Of a stretch of DNA of 64,000 nucleotides, positions 49,543 through 57,385 are shown one piece after another (positions within the stretch are counted from its first letter, which is position 1; every line of letters starts with the position of its first letter). The notes under the pieces were generated by a model. It was not told the DNA's origin. It saw nothing but the letters and a program-made list of their open reading frames with translations, and made no database searches. The stretch lies in contig NZ_KI515774.1 of NCBI RefSeq assembly GCF_000478175.1, positions 602,324 to 666,323 of the forward strand. The letters are read 5' to 3'. Origin of the DNA: Corynebacterium sp. KPL1814 (GTDB lineage: Bacteria; Actinomycetota; Actinomycetes; Mycobacteriales; Mycobacteriaceae). Both the position numbers and the translations under genes were made by a program.

Positions 49543-50649
49543 ATGGCACTTGCAGATACCCGTTTCAGCGATCGCCGCCGGAAGCTAGCCGCCGAATTAG
49601 CTGGTCAGCGCATTGACGCGGTATTGGTAACCCACTTAATCCACGTCCGCTACTTGTCCGGATTCTCCGGCTCCAACGGTGGGCTTTTGCTGCGCAAGGA
49701 TCTCTCCGCGCTCATGGCTACCGATGGCCGCTATACCACCCAGATTGCCCAAGAAGTTCCGGATCTAGAAGCTGTAGAGGGCCGCGCTGTAGGTAAGGTG
49801 CTATTGCAGCAGTTCGATGATGCTCAGTCGCCGGTTCGCGTCGGTTTTGAAGCTGACTACATGTCCGTATCGGAATTGGAAGATCTGAAGGATTCTGCAC
49901 CGGATGGGGTCACCTTGGTACCCATTTCCGGAATCATCGAAGATATCCGCATCACGAAGGATCCTGTAGAACTGGAAAAGCTGGAGGAGATCGCAGCGAT
50001 TGCTAACCAGGCATTGGAGGACCTCCTTGCCGCAGGCTCGCTGCGGGCGGGCCGCACGGAGCGCGAAGTTGCCGCTGACCTGGAATTTCGCATGCGCATC
50101 CTGGGATCGGAGCGAGTGAGCTTCGATACCATCGTGGCCTCTGGCCCGAACTCCGCCATGCCGCACCACGGCGCGGACGACCGCGTGATCGAGGACGGGG
50201 ACTTGGTCACCATCGACTTCGGCGCTCACCTGCGCGGATTTAACTCCGACTGCACCCGCACCTATGTCGTGGGCACGGCAAATGACTTTGCTAAGGAGAT
50301 CTACGATGTGGTGCTGCGCGCCCAGCAGGCTGGCGTGGAGGCTGCGGTAGCGGGCACCTCGCTTTCCGATGTCGACGCCGCCTGCCGCAACGTTATCGCT
50401 GACGCCGGATACGGCGACTACTTCGTCCACTCCACCGGGCACGGCGTGGGCTTGGACGTGCACGAAGCGCCTTTTGCTGCCACGACCGGTAAGGGAGAGC
50501 TGGCCCCAGGCATGACGCTGACCATCGAGCCGGGCGTGTATGTGCCGGGCAAGGGCGGCGTACGCATCGAAGATACGCTGATTATCACCGATGGAGCCCC
50601 GAAGATCATTACCGCCGCCTCCAAGGACTTTACTGAGCTACCCGCATAG
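49543..50649 (+). CDS. pepQ: Xaa-Pro aminopeptidase (M24B)
   Basis: 368 residues with a creatinase-type N-terminal domain and a pita-bread catalytic domain. Metal ligands are visible as Asp in VTIDFGAHLRGFNSDCTRTY, His in HSTGHGVGLDVHEAP, Glu in LTIEPGVYVPG and Glu in GVRIEDTL. It removes N-terminal residues before proline. Position before efp is conserved in actinobacteria. Confidence 0.93.
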   Translation: MALADTRFSDRRRKLAAELAGQRIDAVLVTHLIHVRYLSGFSGSNGGLLLRKDLSALMATDGRYTTQIAQEVPDLEAVEGRAVGKVLLQQFDDAQSPVRVGFEADYMSVSELEDLKDSAPDGVTLVPISGIIEDIRITKDPVELEKLEEIAAIANQALEDLLAAGSLRAGRTEREVAADLEFRMRILGSERVSFDTIVASGPNSAMPHHGADDRVIEDGDLVTIDFGAHLRGFNSDCTRTYVVGTANDFAKEIYDVVLRAQQAGVEAAVAGTSLSDVDAACRNVIADAGYGDYFVHSTGHGVGLDVHEAPFAATTGKGELAPGMTLTIEPGVYVPGKGGVRIEDTLIITDGAPKIITAASKDFTELPA

Positions 50650-50667
50650 GTAGTCTTGGTCCCGTGA

Positions 50668-50695
50668 CTCCTCCCTTTCCGGGGAGGAGATTTTA
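50668..50695 (+). terminator. Terminator-like hairpin after pepQ
   Basis: A CTCCTCCC/GGGGAGGAG stem with a 5-nt loop is followed by ATTTTAG, about 20 bases past the stop. The T-run is short. Confidence 0.6.
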
Positions 50696-50788
50696 GGGGG
50701 TACCGGTGGGCCAGCGGGTGCGGGCTATCCGGTAGGCTTATACTTTGCTTTCAACCTTTCAACCACAATATTCGGGAGTTTAACCGCA

Positions 50789-51352
50789 ATGGCTGATACT
50801 ACTGATTTCAAGAACGGACTCGTTCTCAAGATTGACAACAAGCTGATGCAGATCACCGAGTTTCAGCATGTGAAGCCGGGCAAGGGCCCAGCATTCGTGC
50901 GCACCAAGCTGAAGGACGTTGTCTCCGGAAAGACCGTGGACAAGACCTGGAACTCGGGCGTCAAGGTAGAAACCGCCACGGTGGACCGTCGTGATATGAC
51001 CTACCTGTACAACGACGGCACCAGCTACGTCGTCATGGATGAAAAGACCTTCGAGCAGTTTGAGCTTTCGCCGGATAAGTTTGGCGATGCCGCACGTTTC
51101 CTGCTGGAAAACATGCGCGTGCAGGTCTCCTTCTACGAGGATGAGGCATTGTTCGCGGAGCTTCCTATCTCCGTCGACCTCAAGGTAGAGCACACCGAGC
51201 CAGGTCTGCAGGGCGACCGTTCCTCCGGCGGCACCAAGCCCGCCACGCTGGAGACCGGCGCCGAGATCCAGGTGCCGCTGTTCATTGAAATCGGCAATGT
51301 ACTAAAGATCGATACCCGCACCGGCGAGTACCTGTCCCGCGTCAACAACTAG
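50789..51352 (+). CDS. efp: Elongation factor P
   Basis: 187 residues: KOW-like N-domain with the tip loop [14 protein letters not shown] (Lys at the tip), then two OB domains ending in a [24 protein letters not shown] signature. It rescues ribosomes at polyproline. A TATACT -10 box lies near 50739. nusB follows after 9 bases. Confidence 0.97.
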   Translation: MADTTDFKNGLVLKIDNKLMQITEFQHVKPGKGPAFVRTKLKDVVSGKTVDKTWNSGVKVETATVDRRDMTYLYNDGTSYVVMDEKTFEQFELSPDKFGDAARFLLENMRVQVSFYEDEALFAELPISVDLKVEHTEPGLQGDRSSGGTKPATLETGAEIQVPLFIEIGNVLKIDTRTGEYLSRVNN

Positions 51353-51361
51353 GGCCTTATC

Positions 51362-52000
51362 TTGTCTGATAACACTGCTAAGCGGGATATCAATCATAAG
51401 CGGCATACCGCGCGCTACCGGGCGCGCCGGCGCGCAGCGGATATCCTCTATGAAGCGGAGAACAGGGACGTTGATCCCGTCGCCATCGTTGAGGACCGCG
51501 TTGCCTTGGCGCGCGAGGATCGCCACGCTGTAGCCCCCATCGCGGACTACACCAAGGTCATCGTCCAAGGTGTCGCAGAAGAGCTAGACGCTATCGATGA
51601 CACGATCTCGCGGTATCTTTCCCAGAACTGGGAGCTGCGCCGGATCCCCGCCGTCGACCGCGCTATCCTGCGCCTTTCGGTCTGGGAGCTGCTATTTAAT
51701 CCGGATGTTCCCACCGCGACGGCCGTCGTGGAAGGCGTGGAGCTGGCCTCGCAGTATTCCCACGATCAAGCCGCACCGTATATCCACGCGGTCTTGGATG
51801 ACGTCGCGCAATCTCGTTCCGAGCTGAGCCCGATGAATAACGTCGGTCAAGAGGAAGAAAGCGACGACGTGGAAGCCAAGGATTCCCAAGAGGACTCTGC
51901 GGACTCGACGCACGCAGAGGCGCCAGGGGAGCCCGAGGAGCAAGGGGAGTCAGCCCCGGCTGCGGAAACGGAAACAGACGCGGAAGAGGAAAACTCTTAA
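51362..52000 (+). CDS. nusB: Transcription antitermination factor NusB
   Basis: 212 residues. The first 145 form the all-helical NusB fold ([20 protein letters not shown] at the start, [15 protein letters not shown] in the middle). The last 60 residues are a highly acidic, probably disordered tail not part of the core fold. It binds boxA with NusE in rRNA antitermination. The start is TTG 51362; no ATG or GTG fits the conserved N-terminus. Confidence 0.93.
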   Translation: MSDNTAKRDINHKRHTARYRARRRAADILYEAENRDVDPVAIVEDRVALAREDRHAVAPIADYTKVIVQGVAEELDAIDDTISRYLSQNWELRRIPAVDRAILRLSVWELLFNPDVPTATAVVEGVELASQYSHDQAAPYIHAVLDDVAQSRSELSPMNNVGQEEESDDVEAKDSQEDSADSTHAEAPGEPEEQGESAPAAETETDAEEENS

Positions 52001-52076
52001 ACCAACTCGTTCCCTTCTCCCGCTGCGCTATGCCGCGGGAGACAGCCGGTTCGCACGGCCCATACCGTGGCGTTTG

Positions 52077-52090
52077 TACAATAATTGCCA
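52077..52090 (+). promoter_or_regulatory. -10 element giving probable leaderless PPK2 mRNA
   Basis: TACAAT at 52077-52082 lies seven bases before ATG 52090 with no ribosome binding site between, the same arrangement as at aroC. Confidence 0.65.
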
Positions 52091-52944
52091 TGGGTAAATT
52101 TAAGATCAAAGATGCGCTAGACCTGCGCGCCGGAAAAACCTTTCGGCTTGCAGATGTCGATCCCACGGCGACTCCAGGATTCGATGGCTCAAAGTCTGAC
52201 TTAGAGGACCGTTTCGAGCATTATGACGATGAGCTCTATGATTTGCAGGAGCGCCTTTTTGCTAATGGCAGGGCGCATAGCGATGACGCACCTTCGCTCT
52301 TAGTGGTCCTGCAAGGAATGGATACCTCCGGCAAAGGCGGGGCGATTCGTCACGTCTTTTCCGTCTTTGATCCGCAGGGCACTAAGACCGTGGGTTTTGG
52401 CAAGCCCACGGAAGAGGAAATGGAACACGATTTCCTGTGGCGCATCCGCAAACACGATCCGGTTCCTGGCCAAGTCGTGGCCTTTGACCGTTCCCACTAC
52501 GAGGACGTCTTGATCCAACGCGTGCACGAGTGGGTGGATGAGGAAGAAATCGACCGCCGCTTCGAGGCGATTCGTGAGTATGAGCAAGAGCTCGCCGGAA
52601 AGCGGGTAAAGATCCTCAAGGTCTTTTTGCACATTTCGCCGGAGTTCCAAAAGGAAAACCTCATCGAGCGAACCGAGCGTGAGGATAAGTACTGGAAGTA
52701 CGATCCTTCAGACCTTGAAGAGCGCGGCTATTGGGATAAATACATGGCCGCCTATGAGGATGCCATTCGCCGGACGGATGAGCTTTGGGCACCATGGTTT
52801 GTTATCCCCACGGACAATAAGAAGTACGCGCGCATGGCCTTGAAGTACCTCATTGTCGATGCGCTGCGGCACTTGAACCTGTCGTGGCCCGCGCCCGAAT
52901 TCGATCCGGAGGCAGAAAAGCAGCGCATCCTCGATGCGGACTAG
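52090..52944 (+). CDS. PPK2-family polyphosphate kinase/phosphotransferase
   Basis: 284 residues. Walker A QGMDTSGKGG, Walker B AFDRSHYEDVL and the lid region RTEREDKYWKYDPSDLEER are typical of one-domain PPK2. It transfers phosphate between polyphosphate and nucleotides; nucleotide preference (NDP or NMP) cannot be fixed by eye. ATG 52090 is set by the upstream -10 box; the open frame from 52030 is untranslated. The 136 bases after it hold no gene and no clear terminator. Confidence 0.92.
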   Translation: MGKFKIKDALDLRAGKTFRLADVDPTATPGFDGSKSDLEDRFEHYDDELYDLQERLFANGRAHSDDAPSLLVVLQGMDTSGKGGAIRHVFSVFDPQGTKTVGFGKPTEEEMEHDFLWRIRKHDPVPGQVVAFDRSHYEDVLIQRVHEWVDEEEIDRRFEAIREYEQELAGKRVKILKVFLHISPEFQKENLIERTEREDKYWKYDPSDLEERGYWDKYMAAYEDAIRRTDELWAPWFVIPTDNKKYARMALKYLIVDALRHLNLSWPAPEFDPEAEKQRILDAD

Positions 52945-53080
52945 GCACTAGCCGCGGCGCTGAGACCCTAAGGAAGGGTAAAGGCGTCTAAAAATCCCCG
53001 CACCGTCGCCGCGCCCCAGCACGCGAATGCGTGAGGCGGGCGAACTAAGTACGGGGAGACAGGGCCTAGGAAAAGGCAGC

Positions 53081-53602
53081 TTAATCGTTTCCAGACGGCG
53101 CCGAGTTTCCCTCGTCGCCGTTTCCGGCCTTCGCAGCGGTTTCAGATCCGAGCTTGGCCATTTCCTCGGCGGCAGACACCATGGCGTCCTGGCCGTTGAT
53201 GACGGCGTCGACGGCCTTCTTCAAAGCGGTGGTGAGCTGCTCATCGGTCATTCCGGCCGCGGCGGGAATGTCGCGCTCGGTGCGGACGACGAGCATGTCA
53301 TCGTGCTCAGAAATAACGGCTCGCGCGCCAAATGCGACAGAGTTGATCTGGTTGGCGGCGAGGAAGAGCCCGGCATCGGCCTTGGAAAATGAGGCATCGG
53401 TTGGCACATCGCAGCGCACGATGACAACGGAATCCAAGACCGCAAACATGGTGGGCAGGCCATTGAGGTTGGCGGTGGCGGCGTCGATTTCGCCTTCCAC
53501 CTTGGTCAGCTCAATATCGAAGGTGCCCATGGCGGCAACGACGCGGTCCAGATCGACCTCGGGCAAGTTGTTTTCGGTGGATGCGGTGGATGCATTAGTC
53601 AT
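53081..53602 (-). CDS. YbjN-domain protein (downstream copy)
   Basis: 173 residues, YbjN fold (type III secretion chaperone-like) in the middle (about 15-135), flanked by a Ser/Thr N-terminus and a disordered Gly/Asn/Asp tail. ATG 53602 has GGGAGGAG upstream and lies inside the end of the preceding gene (8-base overlap), so the pair is coupled. In this family functions are mostly unknown; heterodimer formation by the two neighbours is plausible. Confidence 0.88.
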   Translation of the reverse strand: MTNASTASTENNLPEVDLDRVVAAMGTFDIELTKVEGEIDAATANLNGLPTMFAVLDSVVIVRCDVPTDASFSKADAGLFLAANQINSVAFGARAVISEHDDMLVVRTERDIPAAAGMTDEQLTTALKKAVDAVINGQDAMVSAAEEMAKLGSETAAKAGNGDEGNSAPSGND

Positions 53603-54086
53603 GGTTATGCTCCTCCCAGGTGACAAGCTGTGGGTAGTGCTCTTCAACAAAAGCCATGGACTGCAGCATGGAGTCCAAGGTGGACATTACGAAGGCACCG
53701 ATCTGGTTGCGGGACAGGCCATGGGAAATGTTGATTTCGCGCACGCCGGAGACGGCCAGATTATTTTCGGACGACTCAAAAAAGCGCAGGGTGGGCGCGA
53801 AGTGCTGTTGGTTCCACTTGTTGAGAACCATGAGCAGTTGTGGGCCCTCCGAGGCTGGGGCATTACCGCGCCAGACGGAGTCCGCCACGAGGACATCGTC
53901 ACGCACCTGCAGGGTAATAGCGATATTGGAAAAGCCGGTGCGCAGGATCTTTACCGTTTCGCCTTCGCCGACGGTCTGTTCTTCTACGCGGTACTCGAGC
54001 TTTTCGGAGTCAAAAATCTCACCGATGCGCTCGAGGGTGACATCCTCAATGGGCGTATCGGGATACAGGGTTGGTTCTTCAGACAC
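53595..54086 (-). CDS. YbjN-domain protein (upstream copy)
   Basis: 163 residues, all YbjN domain: alternating beta strands with LMVLNKWNQQHFAPTLRF as the best recognisable part. It is the first gene of a two-gene operon transcribed away from the accessory island. No catalytic motif. About 140 bases separate it from the island edge on the other side. Confidence 0.88.
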   Translation of the reverse strand: MSEEPTLYPDTPIEDVTLERIGEIFDSEKLEYRVEEQTVGEGETVKILRTGFSNIAITLQVRDDVLVADSVWRGNAPASEGPQLLMVLNKWNQQHFAPTLRFFESSENNLAVSGVREINISHGLSRNQIGAFVMSTLDSMLQSMAFVEEHYPQLVTWEEHNHD

Positions 54087-54224
54087 GTAAGTAGTCTCAA
54101 TCCATGTACTAATCGGGGATAATGGTCAACCCTGCCTAGTTTACCTAACTACACCGGCGCTTTCTGGCAAGTGAGTATTGTGGCAGGTCTTATTCACCGT
54201 CCGGGCCACAGGCTGAAGTGCGGC

Positions 54225-54298
54225 CTGACCCCCGGAAAATGGACACGTCGGGGGTTAGGCCCCACCCGAATGTATGTGCGATCCGCGTATAGCTAGCA
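54225..54298 (+). repeat. Direct repeat copy A, with hairpin, at the left edge of the island
   Basis: TGACCCCCG and CGGGGGTTA arms (54225-54257) enclose a loop with AAAATGGACACG; a segment with TATAGCTAG follows. A diverged copy in the same orientation occurs at 59138-59213. The arms look like IS ends. The pair brackets the IS-rich region. Confidence 0.55.
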
Positions 54299-54339
54299 CC
54301 GTCAAGGAACATCGCAAGGATCTGTTTGAAGTTAGCCAC
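54262..54339 (-). pseudogene. IS21-type transposase (istA) N-terminal stub
   Basis: About 26 codons reading VANFKQILAMFLDGASYTRI then AHTFGW, which is the start of IstA-like transposases (DNA-binding helix). AAAGAGG lies 7-8 bases upstream of the GTG. The frame runs straight into repeat A and loses similarity, so only a 5' stub remains. Confidence 0.6.
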
Positions 54340-54673
54340 AACAATGGCCTCTTTCCAAGTAGAAGTTGATGCGACACCAACGAATCGTGGTGTCGCCAAC
54401 ATCAACTATGAAAGAAAAACCCTTGCAGTACCAGGTACCCGTAACCCTGGTACCAACCATGCGGACTCACGGTACCAACTACCCCAAATCCACACAGATA
54501 CGCAGTGGGATCGATATGATGGGGGTTAGCGGCCATCGCGGTCATATTCCTTTCGAGGATAGGTTGAAGTTGATTCGAAAGGTACCCGTGATGGTCGCCT
54601 TGCTGTGCACCGGCACAAGGCTTACCGCGGGCTACAGATACACCACACTAAAGGACACAACCCATTAGGTCCG
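54340..54673. other. Non-coding or unassigned stretch
   Basis: About 330 bases with short open frames on the plus strand (one of 100 codons from 54366) that show no family, signal peptide or ribosome site. Several GGTACC and ACACCAAC-type short repeats occur. It ends in a strong terminator, so it may be the tail of a lost gene. Confidence 0.4.
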
Positions 54674-54715
54674 ATAACCTCAACCAACTTGGACCTTGGT
54701 TGGGGTTATTTTATT
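54674..54715 (+). terminator. Rho-independent terminator inside the island
   Basis: A 14-bp stem ATAACCTCAACCAA/TTGGTTGGGGTTAT (one G-T pair) is followed by TTTATT. No intact plus-strand gene precedes it. Confidence 0.85.
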
Positions 54716-54779
54716 GTCCCAGACCGACCGTGTACGCGACAATCAGACTGACTATACCTATCCTAGATATTCTTGAGCA

Positions 54780-55181
54780 TTAGCAGGAAACAACTCCATC
54801 AAACCTTGCTCTGTGGTTGAACCAGCTGCCGAAGTGATGATCGTGCGTTGCGTGAGGTTCGAGATATACGCATTCAGAATCTTTGCCGAAAGCGATTAAG
54901 ACTTTGATTCCCTGTTTCCCTGGGCAGTTATTTGTTACTTTTACGTTGTCAGCACTTGGCTGGACGTTAACGCAGGTAGCAACCGGGGACGAAGCGGAAA
55001 AGAAACTAATTCCGCCCTTAGTTGTGTCGGGGAGAAAACCGTCTGGGTCGACAGAGAGTGGCACGGTGTCCCCAGGTTGATACTGATTATTTTCAGATGC
55101 GTGGGCGGTGACGGGGGACACTGCAGTTAGTAAAGTGCAGCCCATTAAAATGAGACCCTTTTCCACGTCATTGACAATCAT
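54780..55181 (-). CDS. Small secreted four-cysteine protein, tendamistat-like spacing
   Basis: 133 residues. A signal peptide (about 1-28, ending AHASEN) precedes a mature part with four Cys spaced 16, 18 and 29 residues apart. Tendamistat-family alpha-amylase inhibitors have 16, 18 and 28, with an ADN motif before Cys2, CY after Cys3 and an HxAR segment before Cys4. Here the matching pieces are SADN, CVYLEP and HRARFDG. The inhibitory Trp-Arg-Tyr triplet is absent, so amylase inhibition is not implied. Its ATG overlaps the stop of the preceding ORF (ATGA), so the two are coupled. Confidence 0.7.
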   Translation of the reverse strand: MIVNDVEKGLILMGCTLLTAVSPVTAHASENNQYQPGDTVPLSVDPDGFLPDTTKGGISFFSASSPVATCVNVQPSADNVKVTNNCPGKQGIKVLIAFGKDSECVYLEPHATHDHHFGSWFNHRARFDGVVSC

Positions 55182-55495
55182 CCTTTCTGGATATATTCCA
55201 TAGAATTTAATTTATTCTTTTCGGGAGTTGAGGTAAGGAACATCTCTACGAAACCAGAGCCCTGAAGTATTTCATCCCACTCGATAGATTCTTCATTTCT
55301 ACTTAAATCAGGGAATCTTCCCCAAAGGCGAACGACGTTTCTTTCGTGAAGTCTAGGGTTAAAGAGGTCGAAGTGGTACCAGAGCTGATTTTCGGGGGAG
55401 CCGCTGTTTCTTCCCGCTTGGATGCCGACTCCGGCTAAAATTGTTTCCTCTGGAAGTATGGTGTCTTGAAACATTTGGGTTGATATATTTTTCAA
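55178..55495 (-). CDS. Cytoplasmic ORF, possible immunity partner, start codon uncertain
   Basis: 105 residues from TTG 55495, no signal peptide, acidic/aromatic with WYHFDLFNPRLHERNVVRLW. I recognise no family. The frame stays open and protein-like upstream for 15 more codons (VINQFVSITTDEIKF) to 55540, just after an AGGAG at 55545-55549, but the codons there are ATA, GTC and ATC, not normal starts. The true start was probably lost or is non-canonical. Sandwiched between two exported-protein genes, it fits an immunity protein. It overlaps the next gene by four bases. Confidence 0.6.
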   Translation of the reverse strand: MKNISTQMFQDTILPEETILAGVGIQAGRNSGSPENQLWYHFDLFNPRLHERNVVRLWGRFPDLSRNEESIEWDEILQGSGFVEMFLTSTPEKNKLNSMEYIQKG

Positions 55496-55547
55496 AAACT
55501 TGATTTCATCAGTTGTGATAGAAACAAATTGATTGATGACTATTCTC

Positions 55548-55962
55548 CTAGCGGTAGAAAGCAGTGATTATTCCGACAGGTCGGCCGTCTCCGCTTGCGG
55601 GATCTACTCGTTCTGTGGCAACAACCGTCATAACCCTTCCATTGATTGGGTAAGAGCATGTTTTCTTGCCATTTCCTGCATTTAAGCCGCCTTTGCAGTC
55701 GGGGGCGTTATGTAAAACTGTGTCAATCTCTGTAGTGGCTGGAACGAAACCGTCGTGACTGTCTTTGATGTGAGAAAGCCCAAAACCAACACTGCCGAGT
55801 TCATCTCCTTATCCTACGCGGAGTGGAAGATCCTCGCCTTTCGGACCAATGATTGTTTGGCTGATGGTCCAGTCAATTGGCTAAGCGGCCACTGCAGTGG
55901 GGGAAACAAGTAATCCGATAAATGCCGCCAAAATTGGCGGATAAAAATTTCTTTACTTTCAC
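55548..55962 (-). pseudogene. Secreted nuclease-like (EndoU/BECR-type?) toxin gene, broken
   Basis: Reading the minus strand from GTG 55962 gives VKVKKFLSA. After one extra A the frame continues ILAAFIGLLVSPTAVAA (signal peptide), TAG, PIDWTISQTIIGPKGEDLPL, RVG, TAA, then about 80 uninterrupted codons to the stop at 55548. The last part has GFGLSHIKDSHDGFVPATTE and NGRVMTVVATE, ending GIITAFYR. A His-x5-His pair early and a Thr-Ala-aromatic end are seen in EndoU-like and related BECR-fold RNase toxins. Similarity is by eye and weak. One frameshift and two stops make it non-functional as written. Confidence 0.65.
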
Positions 55963-56120
55963 GGGCAACGTCTTTCAAATGTATTTGGAAGATTTGCGAC
56001 GGGAGAGAATGAAACCTTTGGTGCTGATGTTGGTGTCAAGTGAGGCATGAATCAAAAAGGAAACCCTGTCTCATTAATTATGATGGTCTAACTCTCCGTT
56101 TCCCGCAAGACCTTTTTGTG

Positions 56121-56144
56121 AATGCATAAATTAATTTATGCATT
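56121..56144. repeat. Perfect 24-bp AT-rich palindrome
   Basis: AATGCATAAATT is followed immediately by its exact reverse complement, with no spacer. It is in the AT-rich gap upstream (on the minus strand) of the broken toxin gene and 100 bases from the truncated IS. No T-run follows, so it is not a usual terminator; an operator or an IS-target hot spot is possible. Confidence 0.85.
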
Positions 56145-56239
56145 GCTTCAATCGGGCTGCTACTCCGAAAACACAGTAGAACTTATGCCATAGTCTATGG
56201 GACTATCGCGACAGCTTTACTGATCCGATTCGCCAGCTG

Positions 56240-56612
56240 CTGGTGTTTCACGCCGACCGTGGAACCCAATTCACCAGTGAGAAGCTCTGGGAGGTGTGCC
56301 GCAACCTAGGCATTGACCAGTCTGTGGGACGTACCGGAGTGTGTTTCGATAATGCGATGGCCGAGTCATTCTGGTCGACGCTTAAAACCGAGTTCTACGA
56401 CCGTAAGCGCTGGGCAACCCGTGATGCCGCACGCAAGGCCGTTGCCTACTGGATTGAAGTCGTCTACAACCGTCGGCGCAGGCACTCCGCACTCGGGATG
56501 GTCAGCCCCGTCGATTTCGAAAATCACATCACCCAAACCAGAAACGAAGAAAAAATCGCTGCCTAACCGCTAGGTAGCTCCACTACGTGTCCACGATTTG
56601 CGGGCAACCCCA
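56240..56612 (+). mobile_element. 5'-truncated IS3-family copy (right end retained)
   Basis: Carries the last third of an OrfB transposase and an intact right end: GTGTCCACGATTTGCGGGCA running to CCCCA at 56612, matching base for base the end of the complete element at 57707-59026. The left two thirds are gone; the break is just before the FHADRGTQF codons. Confidence 0.88.
56243..56566 (+). pseudogene. IS3 transposase OrfB, C-terminal fragment
   Basis: 107 codons with the rve DDE core part HADRGTQFTSEKLW, the second catalytic region GVCFDNAMAESFWSTLKTEF with the Glu, and the YNRRRRHSALGMVSP tail. It is about 80% identical by eye to the same part of the intact copy at 57753-58649. The first catalytic Asp region is missing, so it cannot be active. 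Confidence 0.9.
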
Positions 56613-57004
56613 GACGCGCATGTGGTCTGCGAGCGCATAACCTGCAAGTTTCCGCGAGTAAGTGCCAATAACGGTGGCCAGGCTTGCGCCTGGTAGTGAC
56701 ACATCGGCGGCGCTTGGTAAAGCCTTTGAAATCCCATGGATTTCATGATGCGTGCGACCTTCTTGTGGTTGATCGGGGTAAACGCCGTGTCCTCGTTCAG
56801 GCTTGCGGCGATGCGTTTAGCACCATAAAGACCATGCTCATCATCAAAGATGGTTGCGATCCTCGCACCAATAAGACCATCGGAACACATCTTTAACCTG
56901 CGCTGTTCACGGGTTTGGACCCATTTATAAAACGAGGAACGATTCAGCTTCAACACCTGGCACATCCGTGTGAGCCGAGTATTCGGTTCGGTGGTCATAG
57001 ACAA
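56613..57004 (-). pseudogene. IS3-type OrfB remnant, frameshifted and truncated
   Basis: The N-terminal domain (NTRLTRMCQVLKLNRSSFYK, HGLYGAKRIAASLNED) is readable to about codon 90. After that, frames shift. A KPGHRYW-type stretch jumps to GTYSRKLAGYALADHMR in another frame, which implies a deletion of the first catalytic region. The rest is cut off by the neighbouring IS. Confidence 0.8.
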
Positions 57005-57022
57005 ACTGGAAGCGGATCACCA

Positions 57023-57318
57023 GTGAGTCTCTTCGGCAAAATATTTAGCGGCCTTGCGCAGGATGTCGCGTTCTTCGCGCAGTTTAGAGAATTCCTTTTC
57101 CAACTGGCGGATGCGTCTCACGATTCATTTGCCGTTTGGGCTTTATCCTGCATGGCTTTTATGCGGGCACGTTTGCCGGTGCCGTACTTCTTGACCCATG
57201 AATGCAGCGAGGCTCGGTTGATGCCGAGCTCTGCTGATGCTGCGTTCAGTGAGAGGTCCTCATTGTTTTCGTAGAGGGCCACACCGTCGCGTTTGAACTG
57301 TTCGGAGTACCTGGACAT
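57023..57318 (-). pseudogene. IS3-type OrfA remnant, frameshifted
   Basis: SRYSEQFKRDGVALYENN and a helix-turn-helix (AASAELGINRASLHSWVKKY) read well to codon 66, then a TGA. One base later the leucine-zipper segment continues as IRQLEKEFSKLREERDILRK and AAKYFAEE. A single-base indel broke the gene. Confidence 0.8.
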
Positions 57319-57385
57319 GGTGGTAGATTACCTTTCTTGCCAGCCCGACTGGGCTGGATATCAGGTGTCCACCAAAAAGGGGTCA

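Larger units (their letters stand above)
56613..57385 (-). mobile_element. Degenerate second IS3-type element
   Basis: The left (5') end is at 57385, where the minus strand reads TGACCCCTTTTTGGTGGACA. OrfA and OrfB remnants follow. Its 3' part is cut off exactly at 56612/56613 by the truncated IS3 copy. Protein sequence differs from the other element, so it is a separate IS. Confidence 0.75.

Noticed and set aside
53027..53392. 121-codon plus-strand ORF
   Set aside because: It lies opposite the YbjN gene at 53081-53602, which has a strong ribosome site and a recognisable domain.
54366..54668. 100-codon plus-strand ORF in the island
   Set aside because: No ribosome site, signal peptide or family; amino-acid pattern looks random and overlaps another equally open frame.
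56100..56150. Terminator or CRISPR-like repeat
   Set aside because: The palindrome at 56121-56144 occurs once, has no T-run and no spaced repeats, so it is neither. No CRISPR array was seen in the window.
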